Assembly (NCBI GenBank): GCA_963792175.1
Contig: CAWBVG010000008.1
Location: 1 to 64,000, forward strand
Source: CAWBVG01 sp963792175
GTDB taxonomy: Bacteria; Acidobacteriota; Vicinamibacteria; Vicinamibacterales; CAVVIG01
Reading direction: 5' to 3'
DNA length: 64,000 nt
The notes beneath the pieces were generated by a model, which was given only the letters and a program-made list of their open reading frames with translations, made no database searches and was not told the origin of the DNA. Position 1 is the first letter of the stretch. The number at the start of each line of letters is the position of its first letter. The position numbers and the translations under genes were made by a program. Below are positions 32,965 to 41,906 of this stretch, piece after piece.

Positions 32965-33924
32965 TCACAGGCCGGCGCCCGGCGCGAGCAGCATCATCAG
33001 AAGCGCCTTCTGACCGTGCAGCCGGTTTTCAGCCTGATCGAACACGCACGCCACATCCGACTCGAAGACCTCGGCGGTGACTTCCTCGCCGCGATGCGCG
33101 GGCAGACAATGCATGAAGAGCGCGCCGGGCTTGGCCAGCGACATCAGCTCTTCGTTGACCTGATAGGGCGCGAAGACCTGCCGGCGCAGCGCGGCCTCCT
33201 CTTCCTGCCCCATCGACGTCCAGGTATCAGTGTATACCGCGTCGGCGCCGGCGACCGCGTCGGCCGCCTCGGTGAAGAGGCGCAGCCGCGCCCCGTGCCG
33301 GGCGGCGCTGGTCGCCTGCTGAACGACGGCGTGCGGCAGCTGGTAGGCCTCCGGACTGGCGACGTGGAAATGGACGCCGAGCATCGCGGCCGCATGGGCC
33401 AGCGAGGTCGCGACGTTGTTGCCGTCGCCGACGTAGGCGACCGTCCGCCCGCGCAGCGGCCCGACATGCTCCCGCAGCGTCAGGAAATCGGCAATCGCCT
33501 GGCAGGGATGCTCGCGGTCGGTGAGGGCGTTCACGACGTGCAGCCGCCGTGTCGAGCTCGCGAACTGCCGCAGCACGTCCTGCGAAAAGGTACGAATGAC
33601 CACCGCGTCCACCCAGCGCTCGAGGTTTCGCGCCACGTCTTCGACCGGTTCGCGGCGGCCGAGCGCCACGTCGGGCGGCAGCACGATGAGGTGGCCGCCG
33701 AGCTCGCGAATCGCGATCTCGAACGTCGTGCGCGTACGCAGCGACGGCTTGTCGAACAACAACGCGACGTGGCGGCCGTTGAGCAGATCGCTCGTCGGCG
33801 CCTGGCGTCCGAGCGCGCGGTCCGCCTTCAACTGCGCGGCGACCTCCAGACAGCGCTCGAGATCCGCGGGCTCGAAGTCGAGCACCGACAGGAAGTCTTT
33901 CCGCATGGAAATGGCTTGTGTCAT
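32965..33924 (-). CDS. argF: Ornithine carbamoyltransferase
   Basis: This enzyme transfers the carbamoyl group to ornithine, giving citrulline. The carbamoyl-phosphate loop reads FDKPSLRTRTTFE (SLRTR instead of the more common STRTR). REHPCQAIADF, YVGDGNNVATSLAHA, TDTWTSMGQE and MHCLPAHRGEEV are present, the last being typical of ornithine rather than acetylornithine enzymes. 319 aa, intact. The ATG at 33924 overlaps the argJ stop (ATGA); a second ATG at 33906 is possible. It is the last gene of the argC-B-D-A-J-F run. Confidence 0.93.
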   Translation of the reverse strand: MTQAISMRKDFLSVLDFEPADLERCLEVAAQLKADRALGRQAPTSDLLNGRHVALLFDKPSLRTRTTFEIAIRELGGHLIVLPPDVALGRREPVEDVARNLERWVDAVVIRTFSQDVLRQFASSTRRLHVVNALTDREHPCQAIADFLTLREHVGPLRGRTVAYVGDGNNVATSLAHAAAMLGVHFHVASPEAYQLPHAVVQQATSAARHGARLRLFTEAADAVAGADAVYTDTWTSMGQEEEAALRRQVFAPYQVNEELMSLAKPGALFMHCLPAHRGEEVTAEVFESDVACVFDQAENRLHGQKALLMMLLAPGAGL

Positions 33925-35129
33925 GTTCGGTAATCCGCGTTGATGCGCACGTACTCCGCACTGAGGTCGCAGGTCCAGACCGTCGAAGACGCCCGACCCG
34001 CGCCAAGGTTCACGCCCACGGTCAGATCCGTACCTTTGAGGTAGTCCGCCGCCTGCGGCGCCGCCTCGTCGTGCGGCCGTCCGTCCTGGAAGAGCACGAT
34101 CGAGCCAATCGTCACCGCCGCGCGCGACAGCTCGAAGGCCACTCCGGCGCGGCCTGCCACCGCGATGAGACGGCCCCAGTTGGGATCTCCACCGTGGATC
34201 GCCGTCTTGACCAGCGGAGAGTTCGCGATCGCCTTCGCCGCCTTTCGCGCCTCGGCCGCGGTCGCGCCGCCGGTGACGTTCACGGTGACGAGCTTGGTCG
34301 CGCCCTCGCCGCCGCGGACGATGCCGAGCGCCAGCTCGCGGCACACGCCGGTCAACCCGGCGACGAATGCCGCGTAGGCGGCCTCGTTGACCTCGACGCC
34401 GCTGGCGCCGTTGGCGAGGAGCATCACGCAGTCGTTGGTCGAGCACTCACCGTCGACGGTGATGGCGTTGAACGTGTCGTCCACCGCCTGTCGCAGCGCG
34501 CGATCGAGCAGCGGCTGCGGCACCGCCGCGTCGGTGGTGATGAACCCGAGCATCGTCGCCATCATCGGCTCGATCATCCCGGAACCCTTCGCCATCCCGC
34601 CGATCGTGATGGCGCGTCCGCCGTCGAGCGCAACCTGCGCGGCCGCCTCCTTCGGGAACGGATCGGTGGTCATGATGGCGCGCGCCGCCAGCGATCCCTG
34701 ATCCGCGCCCAGGGCGCGGAATGCCAGCGGCAGGCCGCAGCGGATCTTCTCGATCGGCAGCGATACGCCGATGACCCCGGTGGACGCGACGAGCACCTGT
34801 TCGGCCGGGCAGCCGACCAGCGCCGCGGTTTCGCTCGCCATCGCGCGCGCCACCTCCAGCCCGTCGTCGCCGGTGCACGCGTTCGCGCAGCCGCTGTTGA
34901 CGACGACCGCCCGGGCGGCGCCAGCCGATCGCGCGAGATGGTCGCGCGACACCACGACCGGCGCGGCCACGGCGAGGTTGGTGGTGAAGACGGCGGCCGC
35001 GCGGGCGGGCGAGTCGGACACGATCAAGGCGAGATCGAGTCCGTGGTTTGCCTTGATGCCCGCCGAGACGCCGGCCGCGCGGAAACCGCGCGGCGAGGTG
35101 ATGCCCCCTGAAACGGCCGAATGGGTCAT
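33921..35129 (-). CDS. argJ: Glutamate N-acetyltransferase / amino-acid N-acetyltransferase
   Basis: ArgJ recycles the acetyl group from acetylornithine to glutamate. The precursor cuts itself at a conserved Ala-Thr bond. Here the site is MMATMLGFITTDA, with the nucleophile at Thr192. VVVNSGCANACTG, ITIGGMAKGSGMIEP, VDGECSTNDC and GGDPNWGRLIAVAGRAG are further family blocks, and the ending YVRINADYRT is classical. 402 aa, one clean frame. The start shares bases with the stop of the upstream GNAT gene, and its stop overlaps the argF start, so tight translational coupling is expected. Confidence 0.95.
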   Translation of the reverse strand: MTHSAVSGGITSPRGFRAAGVSAGIKANHGLDLALIVSDSPARAAAVFTTNLAVAAPVVVSRDHLARSAGAARAVVVNSGCANACTGDDGLEVARAMASETAALVGCPAEQVLVASTGVIGVSLPIEKIRCGLPLAFRALGADQGSLAARAIMTTDPFPKEAAAQVALDGGRAITIGGMAKGSGMIEPMMATMLGFITTDAAVPQPLLDRALRQAVDDTFNAITVDGECSTNDCVMLLANGASGVEVNEAAYAAFVAGLTGVCRELALGIVRGGEGATKLVTVNVTGGATAAEARKAAKAIANSPLVKTAIHGGDPNWGRLIAVAGRAGVAFELSRAAVTIGSIVLFQDGRPHDEAAPQAADYLKGTDLTVGVNLGAGRASSTVWTCDLSAEYVRINADYRT

Positions 35130-35659
35130 TAGCCGAGCGGCGCCGCGGTGGCCGCCGGCAGTCCGTAGCCGCGCTCCGCGTCGAACGCGGAATCGAGCGG
35201 CACGACCATCGCGTACTGGCCGCACTGCCGGAAGTGCGGGCACTTCACGCAGTCGGTGTAGATCTTCTCGGTGAGCCACAGGTGCGGCACGATCGAGAAG
35301 CCCATGTGGATGAAATAGCTCGGTACGTGGGTGAAGGCACACAGCTTCTCGAAGCCTTCGCGCCGCGCGCGCCGCCGCAGCTCGTCGACGATCATCACCC
35401 CGACGCGGCCGCCGCGTGCGTCCTTGTCGACCGCGAGCGACCGCACCTCGGCCACCTGCGCGCTGAGCGGCGCGAGCTCGGCGCAGCCGATCAGCTTGCG
35501 GCCGCGCGTCGCGACGACGAACCGCCCGGCGCGGACCGTGAGCTCGCTGAGCGTCCTCGGCAGGAGGTGTCCTTCCTCGAGGTTCGCGGTGATGATCGCG
35601 TGCAGCTTTTTCGCGTCGGCGGCATCCGCCGAGCGCAACCTGACCGGCGCCCGTTTCAT
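35129..35659 (-). CDS. GNAT N-acetyltransferase, short ArgA-like
   Basis: 176 aa GNAT enzyme with VRLRSADAADAKKLHAIITA, AEVRSLAVDKDARGGRVG (acetyl-CoA loop) and FTHVPSYFIHMGFSIVPH. A Cys-rich block (CVKCPHFRQCGQYA) sits near the C-terminus. Short ArgA-type N-acetylglutamate synthases share this layout. Its place between argD and argJ, with 4-base overlaps on both sides, strongly suggests N-acetylglutamate synthesis. With ArgJ also present it would refill the acetyl pool. The activity is inferred from family and context. Confidence 0.85.
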   Translation of the reverse strand: MKRAPVRLRSADAADAKKLHAIITANLEEGHLLPRTLSELTVRAGRFVVATRGRKLIGCAELAPLSAQVAEVRSLAVDKDARGGRVGVMIVDELRRRARREGFEKLCAFTHVPSYFIHMGFSIVPHLWLTEKIYTDCVKCPHFRQCGQYAMVVPLDSAFDAERGYGLPAATAAPLG

Positions 35660-36862
35660 GAGCCAGCCTCCACGGCGCCGAGCGCCGCATCGAGTCGCGC
35701 GAGGCCTTCGTCGACCTCCGCTTCGGTGATGATCAGCGGCGGCAGCAGCCGCACCACGGTCTCCGCCGTGCGATTGACGACGACGCCGCGCTCGAGGCCG
35801 GCCGGTACGACCGGCGCCGCGTCGCGGGTGAGTTCGAGGCCCCACATCAGCCCGCGGCCTCGGACATCCTTCACCATCGAGTGCTTCGCCGCGACCGCCT
35901 TCAGCCGCCGTTCGAAGTGCTGGCCGATGCGTCCGATGTGCGCCAGCAACCCGCCGCCCACCAGCTCGTCGAGCACGCAGAGCGCCGCCCGGCAGGCGAG
36001 GAGATTGCCGCCGTAGCGTGCTGCCGTGATCGCCGTAGGAAATCGTGTCCGCGACCTCCTGACTGACCAGCGCCGCCCCAATCGGCACGCCGCCGCCGAG
36101 CGCCTTGCCCACCGACACCAGGTGCGGCTTCAGGCCGAGCGCGGCGAAGTAGAACGGATAGCCCGTCCGGCCCAGGCCGCTCTGCACTTCGTCCGCGATG
36201 AAGAGCGCGCCGGTCTTGGCGCACGCCTCGTTGATGGCCGCGGCAAACGCCGGTGTGAGCGGGCGGATGCCGCCTTCGCCCTGGACCGGCTCCGCGATGA
36301 TTGCCGCAGTCGATCGCGAGACCGCCGCCGCGAGCGCGGCCGGCTCGTTGACGGGCACGAACTTGACGCCCGCCAGCAGCGGCGCGAACGGCGCGCGGTA
36401 GTGCTCGTCGGACGTGACCGAGAGCGAGCCGAAGGTGCGGCCGTGAAACGATTCCTCGAGGGCGATCACTTCAGCGCGCGGCTCGCCCTTGGTGTACCAG
36501 TAGCGGCGCGCGAACTTGAGGCACGCTTCCACCGCTTCCGTGCCGCTGTTGCAGAAAAACGCCCGCGGCAGGCCGGACAGGTTCGCCAGCCGTTCCGCCA
36601 GCTGCCCCTGCAGCGGATGGTAGAAGAGGTTCGACGTGTGGATGAGCGTCTCGCTCTGTTCGGCGATCGCGCGAGCGAGTCCGCGATGCGAATGTCCGAG
36701 CGCCGCCACGCCGATGCCCGAGAGCAGATCGAGATACTCGCGCCCTTCGGCATCCCACAGGCGGACGCCCTGGCCACGGACGAACGTCACCGGCTGGCGC
36801 CGGTAGGTTTGCAGGACATGGCGCGTCTCGCGCCCCACCACCTCGTCCAATACCATCGTCAT
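35656..36862 (-). CDS. argD: Acetylornithine aminotransferase, one frameshift
   Basis: A class III PLP-dependent aminotransferase making N-acetylornithine. It begins MTMVLDEVVGRETRHVLQTY behind a GGGGGAG ribosome site. It contains LDLLSGIGVAALGHSH, FFCNSGTEAVEACLKFAR, ALEESFHGRTFGSL, AIIAEPVQGEGGI, LFIADEVQSGLGRTG and the PLP-lysine block LVSVGKALGGGVPIGA. An extra base near 36020 breaks the frame at GDHGST/YGGNLLACRAA. The remainder (KDVRGRGLMWGLEL) then runs to 35656. About 401 aa. The start overlaps the argB stop and the end overlaps the GNAT start. Confidence 0.93.
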
Positions 36863-37761
36863 CGTCGCTCCCCCGCTGCTCCTCGGCGTCGCGTAGTCAC
36901 CGGGCGGTCGTAAGCGCAGGCCCTGACGGCCGTGCTCGTTCGCCATCCGCGTCGCCATCGGTCGGCGCCGCGCTTTCGGCGGCGCTCGACGATGGCCGCC
37001 GCGTTCCGTCCATCCACGATCACCACATCGTCCACGCCGCCCGCCAGCGCGTGCTCGCACGCGCGCAACTTGGCAATCATGCCGGCCGTGGCCGTGCCGC
37101 CGCCGACGAGCTGTTCGACCGCGGCAGCCTCGAGGACCGGCAGCGTCGCGCCGCGCTCGTCGAGGACGCCCGGTGTCGTCCCCGCGATGACCAGGCGCCG
37201 CGCGCCCAGACGCGCCGCCAGATGTCCGGCGAGCGTGTCGGCGTTGACGTTGAGGAGCCGACCGTCATCAGCCAGCCCGATGCACGCGACAACCGGGACG
37301 AAACCACCGTCGAGGAGCGTGTGCAGCACACGCATATCGGCGTCTGCGTTCGGGATGCCGACGCGCTCCAGGTCCACGACGCCGCCGCCCGTCGAACGGT
37401 GCGGCGGCGCGACCGACGAGAGGCCGCACGCGGCATCGGCCCCGGTGAGGCCCACTGCCGGGACGCCGGCCGTGTTCAGCGACGCCACGAACCGGGTGTT
37501 GACGAGGCCGGCCAGCACCGAGACTACGACGTCGAGCGTCGGCTCGTCCGTGATGCGCAAGCCGTCCACCTGCCGTTTTTCAAGTCCGGCGACTTTCAGC
37601 GCGGCGTCGATTTCCTTGCCGCCGCCGTGCACGATCACGATCGCCGTCCGCGACGCCAGCGCCTTCACGGCGGCGACGACCGTCGCCAGGTGCGCGCGAT
37701 CCTCGAGAAGCTCGCCGCCGAACTTCAATACGAGGGGCCGGGGCAACGTCACCGTACTCAC
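36859..37761 (-). CDS. argB: Acetylglutamate kinase
   Basis: An amino-acid kinase that phosphorylates N-acetylglutamate. VLKFGGELLED is the N-terminal Lys/Gly loop. IVIVHGGGKEID, GLRITDEPTLDVV, GLTGADAACGL, LLNVNADTLAGHLAARLGA and MIAKLRACEHALAGGVDDV follow. GTG 37761 is the preferred start (VSTVTLPRPLVLKFGG), because the earlier part of the open frame comes from a repeat. The C-terminus after DGRNAAAIV is Arg-rich and unlike the family; an indel there is possible, with an alternative stop at 36897. The listed stop overlaps the argD ATG as ATGA, favouring it. Confidence 0.9.
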   Translation of the reverse strand: MSTVTLPRPLVLKFGGELLEDRAHLATVVAAVKALASRTAIVIVHGGGKEIDAALKVAGLEKRQVDGLRITDEPTLDVVVSVLAGLVNTRFVASLNTAGVPAVGLTGADAACGLSSVAPPHRSTGGGVVDLERVGIPNADADMRVLHTLLDGGFVPVVACIGLADDGRLLNVNADTLAGHLAARLGARRLVIAGTTPGVLDERGATLPVLEAAAVEQLVGGGTATAGMIAKLRACEHALAGGVDDVVIVDGRNAAAIVERRRKRGADRWRRGWRTSTAVRACAYDRPVTTRRRGAAGERR

Positions 37762-37838
37762 CACAAGGACACAAGGACACAAAGAGAAAAAAGTTCTTAC
37801 CTTGTGTCCTTGGTGTCCTTGTGTCCACGAACGTTGAA
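37758..37838. repeat. CACAAGGA / TCCTTGTG inverted repeat
   Basis: CACAAGGACACAAGGACACA on the left (8-bp period) and CTTGTGTCCTTGGTGTCC then TTGTGTCC on the right, around AAAAAAGTT. It occupies the argC-argB spacer and can form a strong hairpin. It may weaken read-through or stabilise mRNA ends inside the arginine operon. Confidence 0.65.
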
Positions 37839-37852
37839 AAACCCGGAGCCGC

Positions 37853-38906
37853 TCATAACAACCCCGCCCGCTCGTCGATGCCGAGCATGACGTTCATGTT
37901 CTGCACCGCCTGGCCCGACGCGCCCTTCAGCAGGTTGTCGATCACCGAGACGAGGATGACGCGGCCGCCGGCATCCACGCGCCAGCCGATGTCGCAGAAA
38001 TTCGTGTGCGCGACGTGCTTGATCTCCGGCAGCGCCGAGCCGACCAGCCGCACGAAGGTCGCGCCGGCGTAGGCCTGCTCCAGCACGTCGCCGAGCGCTT
38101 CTTCGGTCGTGCCTGGCGCGACGCGCGCGTAAATCGTCGACAGAATCCCGCGGTCCAGCGGCACCAGGTGCGGCGTGAAGGTGACCGCCTGCCCGACGCC
38201 CTGCTCGATTTCCGCGGCGTGGCGGTGATTGAAGACGCCGTACGCGCCCATGCTGCCATGCACCTCGGAGAAGTGCGTCCGCTCCGACGGCGTTTTTCCC
38301 GCCCCCGACACGCCCGACTTGGCGTCGACGATGATGTCGGCGTCGGGGACGAGCCGGCCGGCGCTCGCCAGCGGCGCCAGCGCGAGCAACGTCGCGGTGG
38401 GGTAGCAGCCCGGATTGGCGACCAGCTGCGCGCGCGCGACGGCGCCGCGCTCCCGCTCCGTGAGACCGTAGGCGACGCCGGACGGCAGCCGGTGCGTTTC
38501 GGGATACCACCGCGCGCGAAGCGTCGTCCTGCCGAAGCCGAAAGGCGCCGGAGAGATCGATGACGCGCACGCCGGCGTCGACGAGCGCCGGCGCGAGCTC
38601 CGCGGCCGCCGAATCCGGAAGCGCGAGGAACACGACGTCGGCGTCGGTCGCCAGCGTCTCGGCCGACAGCGGCGTGATGACGCCGTCCCACAGCCGCGTC
38701 AGACCCGGCAATCGCCGCGAGGACGCGCCGGTCTGTCCCGACGACATCGCCGCGCCGAGCGCGACGAACGGATGGCGCGAGAGCAGGCGCAGCAGCTCCT
38801 GGCCGGTGTAGCCGGTGGCGCCGGCGACGGCGACTCGGGCGCGCGCCGCCGCGAGCCGGAGACGATTCGCCGTTCGCGCGCTCTCGGTCTGGGCAACACT
38901 ATGCAT
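37853..38906 (-). CDS. argC: N-acetyl-gamma-glutamyl-phosphate reductase, frameshifted
   Basis: NADPH-dependent reduction of N-acetylglutamyl phosphate. The N-terminus VAVAGATGYTGQELLRLLSRH is the nucleotide loop. ADVVFLALPDSAAAELAPAL and VIDLSGAFRLR follow. The catalytic Cys lies in NPGCYPTATLLAL (minus strand, about 38400-38420), then VDAKSGVSGAGK, FTPHLVPLDRGILSTIY and VIDNLLKGASGQAVQNMNV. The middle (SRAWWYPE through YGLTERERG) needs frame changes near 38515 and 38430. The start ATG at 38906 abuts the shared arg control region. It is the first gene of the leftward arginine operon. Confidence 0.9.
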
Positions 38907-38911
38907 CGGAA

Positions 38912-38925
38912 AGAATACTTATACA
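38912..38925 (-). promoter_or_regulatory. ARG-box-like operator overlapping the argC promoter
   Basis: Read on the minus strand this is TGTATAAGTATTCT, close to the ArgR consensus TGNAT-N4-ATNCA. It contains the putative -10 (TATAAG). A TTGATC at 38942-38947 (minus strand) lies 18 nt upstream as a -35. ArgR bound here would block argC transcription. The call rests on consensus and context. Confidence 0.55.
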
Positions 38926-38957
38926 TGAAATTGCGAGGTTCGATCAATGAAAATCGA

Positions 38958-38971
38958 TGTATACTCATGCT
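38958..38971 (+). promoter_or_regulatory. ARG-box-like operator upstream of argR
   Basis: TGTATACTCATGCT resembles TGNAT-N4-ATNCA. It lies 10 nt before the argR ATG and 46 nt (centre to centre) from the mirror-image site before argC. It contains a possible -10 TATACT. It would allow autoregulation of the argR-argG-argH unit. Confidence 0.5.
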
Positions 38972-38980
38972 TCATCCTCC

Positions 38981-39433
38981 ATGAAAGCGCGCCGCCAGTC
39001 CGTCCTCCTCGAGCTGATCGACCGCGAGCCGCTGCATAGCCAGGAGCTGCTCCGCCGCCGGCTGCATCAGCGCGGCTTCGAGGCGACGCAGGCGACCATC
39101 TCGCGCGACATCGCGGAGCTCGGCCTGGTCAAGCGCTCGGGCGACGGCGCCTACCAGCGGCCAGGCGCCGAGGCGCCGAACCCCGAGACCGCGCTCGCCG
39201 CCCTCGAGCGCGCCGCCGCCGAATTCCTGCGCCGCATCGATCGCGTGCAGCAGCTCGTCGTCGTCCGGACCGGCCGGGGCCAGGCCCAGGCGCTCGCCGA
39301 GGCGCTCGACCGCGCCAGCCTGCCGGAAGTGGTCGGCACGATTGCCGGCGACGACACGATTCTCGTGGTCGCGCGCGGGGCCCGCGCCGCCGCCGCCCTG
39401 ACCAAGCGTCTGAAGGACTACTCGTCCGAGTGA
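38981..39433 (+). CDS. argR: Arginine repressor ArgR
   Basis: 150 aa. The N-terminal winged helix reads RRQSVLLELIDREPLHSQEL and EATQATISRDIAELGLVK, the DNA-binding recognition helix of ArgR. The C-terminal oligomerisation and arginine-binding part has LVVVRTGRGQAQALAEALD and EVVGTIAGDDTILVVAR, with the Asp pair that contacts arginine. It lies divergent from argC across a 74-nt region with two ARG-box-like sites. The stop overlaps the argG GTG start (GTGA), so it leads an argR-argG-argH operon. Confidence 0.95.
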   Translation: MKARRQSVLLELIDREPLHSQELLRRRLHQRGFEATQATISRDIAELGLVKRSGDGAYQRPGAEAPNPETALAALERAAAEFLRRIDRVQQLVVVRTGRGQAQALAEALDRASLPEVVGTIAGDDTILVVARGARAAAALTKRLKDYSSE

Positions 39434-40420
39434 CCAAGCCGATGGAGCGAATCGTCCTGGCCTTCTCGGGAGGCCTCGAGAGTGCCGTGGCCATACCGTG
39501 GCTCGCGGAGCGGTACGGAGCCGAGGTCGTCGCGGTCACCATCGATCTCGGCCAGGGGCGCGAGCTCGAGGAGGTGCGCGACCGCGCGCTCGCGGCCGGC
39601 GCCGTGCGCGCCCACGTGCTGGACGCCCGCGACGAGTTTGCCCGCGGCTACATCGTGCGAGGGTTGAAGGCCGGCGCCACGACGACCGATGGCGCCCCGC
39701 TCGGCGCCGCCCTGGGCGTGCCGCTCATCGTTCGACTGGTCGTGCAGATTGCCGGCATCGAACACGCCACCGCGATCGCGCACGCGGCCGACGGCACGGC
39801 GATGGATGTCGCCGCCGGCCTGTTGAATCCGGCGCTTCGCGTGCTCGCGCCGGCGCGGGACTGGACGATGACCCCGGCCCAGCAGGCCGCCTACATCCGC
39901 GCGCGCCAGATTCCGTTCCAGCCCGGCCACGTTCCTCCCAGGCGCCGCGAAACCAGGAACCGAGGTGGCCGGCCGATCCGAGCCGGCGGCGGTCGACGTC
40001 GCGTTCGAGCGCGGCGTGCCGACCGGGATCAACGGCGTCGCCATGCCGATCCTCGACCTGCTCGAAAGCCTCGGCACCATCGCCGCGGCCCACGGCGTCG
40101 GACAGCCAAAGGATCGCGACCTGCGCCAGGCGCCGGCCGCCGTCGTGCTGCACGCGGCGCACCGGGCGCTTCGCACCTCGGCCGCCGCGCCCGAGCTCAA
40201 TCGCTTGTGCGACGTCGTCGGCCGCGAATACGCGGATCTCGTGTATCGCGGCCTGTGGTTCACCCCGGCGCGCGAAGCGCTGGATGCGTTCGTCAACACC
40301 GCGAACGAACGCATCACCGGCATCGTCCGTCTCAAGCTGTTTGCGGGCGGCTGCGAGATCGTCCAGGTCACCGAGGGGCCGTCCGCGCCAAAACTCGTCA
40401 CGATCACCACGAATGGCTGA
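39430..40420 (+). CDS. argG: Divergent argininosuccinate synthase-like protein, one frameshift
   Basis: By position and overall similarity this is the argininosuccinate synthase that joins citrulline and aspartate. The N-terminus RIVLAFSGGLESAVAIPWLA is the ATP loop, with SGGLE instead of SGGLD. The usual HxCTGKGNDQVRFE substrate block is replaced by IAHAADGTAMDVAAGLLNP. The typical GRxDxVExRxxGxKSR stretch is reduced to AHGVGQPKDRDLRQAP. The end AAHRALRTS, YADLVYRGLWFTPARE and ITGIVRLKLFAGG is recognisably ArgG. An extra G near 39928 shifts the frame before ATFLPGAAKPGTEV. It is about 329 aa against about 400 for standard ArgG. It may have altered chemistry or be a lineage-specific synthase. 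Confidence 0.75.
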
Positions 40421-41849
40421 CCACAATCCGGCAGCGAGCCCGCAGTCCCCAGCGTCGAACGCGACGAATCTCTGGTCGGGCCGCTTCGACGCCGCGCCCG
40501 ACGCCGCCGCGTTCGACTTCGGCGCGTCGTTTCGTTTCGACCGCCGCCTCTTCGAAGACGACGTCACCGGCAGCCTCGCGTGGGCGCGGGCGCTGAGCCG
40601 TGCGGGCGTGCTGGCGCACGACGAAGCGGCGCAGATTGACGCCGCCCTCGCCGATCTGCTCGAGCGCGGCCGATCCGATCCGGCGTTCGTCACTGGCCCC
40701 GACGAAGACGTCCACAGCTTCGTCGAACGGATGCTGGTCGAGCGGCTGGGCGACGCCGGGCGCCGCCTGCACACCGGCCGATCGCGCAACGAACAGGTGT
40801 CGCTCGATCTTCGGTTGTACCTGCGCCGCCGCATCCCGCTGCTGCAGCGCAGCGTCGCCGCGGTGGTCGAAGCGCTGGCTGCCCAGGCTGCCTCGGCCGG
40901 CGACGCGCTGATGCCGTCCTTCACGCACTTTCGTCCGGCGCAGCCGGTGCTGATCGCGCACTTCTTTCTCTCGCATGCGGCGCCGCTGCGGCGCGATTTC
41001 GCGCGGCTCGGCGCGGCGCGCGACGAGTGCGATGCGCTGCCGCTCGGCAGCGGCGCGATCGCGGGCACCGCGTATGCCATCGACGTGGACGCGCTCGCGC
41101 GCGACCTGGATTTCTCGCGCGTCGTCGACAACAGCATGGACGCGTCGTCGGACCGCGACTTCGCCGTGTCGTTCCTGTACGCGTCGGCGTTGACGATGGT
41201 GCACTTGAGCCGGCTGGCGGAGGACTTGATCATCCTCTGCGGCGACGAGCATCACTTCTTCGAGTTGTCGGATGCGCTCAGCACCGGCAGCAGCATGATG
41301 CCGCAGAAGAAGAATCCCGATCCGCTGGAGCTGGTGCGCGGGAAGTCAGGTCGGGCACTCGGACACCTGGTCGGTCTGCTGACCGTCATCAAAGGGCTGC
41401 CGACCGGCTACAACAAGGATTTGCAGGAAGACAAAGAGACGGTGTTCGGCGCGGAGGACACGCTCGGCGGCTGCCTGACCGTCGTGCGATCGGTGGTCGA
41501 CGGTCTGACGATCGATCGCGCGCGCGCGGCCGCGGCGGCGTCGGGCCTGCTGCTCGCGACCGACGTGGCCGACTACCTGGTGGGCCGCGGCGTGCCGTTC
41601 CGGCGGGCCCACGAGATCGTGGGCGCGCTCGTGCGGAAGCTGGTGGCTGAAGGCCGCGACTTCGAGCAGCTATCGATCGAGGAATGGCGCGCCGCCAGCG
41701 ACCTGTTCGGCCCGGACGTCGTGTCCAGGGTGACGCCGGCGGTGTCAGTGGCGGCGAAACGGACGCCGCAATCGACCGCGCCGGGAGCCGTGATTGCAAA
41801 ACTGAAAGAGGTCCGCAACTGGCTGGACGGCGCCCGCGAGCTCTGCTAA
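40413..41849 (+). CDS. argH: Argininosuccinate lyase
   Basis: This fumarase-superfamily enzyme splits argininosuccinate to arginine and fumarate. NLWSGRF opens the conserved region. VHSFVERMLVERLGD, LHTGRSRNEQVSLDLRLYL, FTHFRPAQPVLIAHFFL and the signature GSSMMPQKKNPDPLELVRGK (catalytic Ser loop) are all present. TGYNKDLQEDKETVF and the C-terminal domain follow. 478 aa, one intact frame. The ATG overlaps the argG end by 8 nt, giving close coupling. It is the last gene of the rightward arginine operon. Confidence 0.95.
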   Translation: MADHNPAASPQSPASNATNLWSGRFDAAPDAAAFDFGASFRFDRRLFEDDVTGSLAWARALSRAGVLAHDEAAQIDAALADLLERGRSDPAFVTGPDEDVHSFVERMLVERLGDAGRRLHTGRSRNEQVSLDLRLYLRRRIPLLQRSVAAVVEALAAQAASAGDALMPSFTHFRPAQPVLIAHFFLSHAAPLRRDFARLGAARDECDALPLGSGAIAGTAYAIDVDALARDLDFSRVVDNSMDASSDRDFAVSFLYASALTMVHLSRLAEDLIILCGDEHHFFELSDALSTGSSMMPQKKNPDPLELVRGKSGRALGHLVGLLTVIKGLPTGYNKDLQEDKETVFGAEDTLGGCLTVVRSVVDGLTIDRARAAAAASGLLLATDVADYLVGRGVPFRRAHEIVGALVRKLVAEGRDFEQLSIEEWRAASDLFGPDVVSRVTPAVSVAAKRTPQSTAPGAVIAKLKEVRNWLDGARELC

Positions 41850-41906
41850 GCTAATTACCGCCTTCGCGAACAACCATCCCCGCCAGCGGACCCTTCGGGA
41901 GCGTAG

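Noticed and set aside
33921..35690. A 589-aa frame starting upstream of argJ
   Set aside because: Its first ~190 residues are a shadow of the GNAT gene; ArgJ starts at 35129.
35129..37060. A 643-aa minus-strand frame joining ArgD and the GNAT protein
   Set aside because: The middle is out-of-frame ArgD sequence; the true ArgD end continues in another frame to 35656, overlapping a separate GNAT start.
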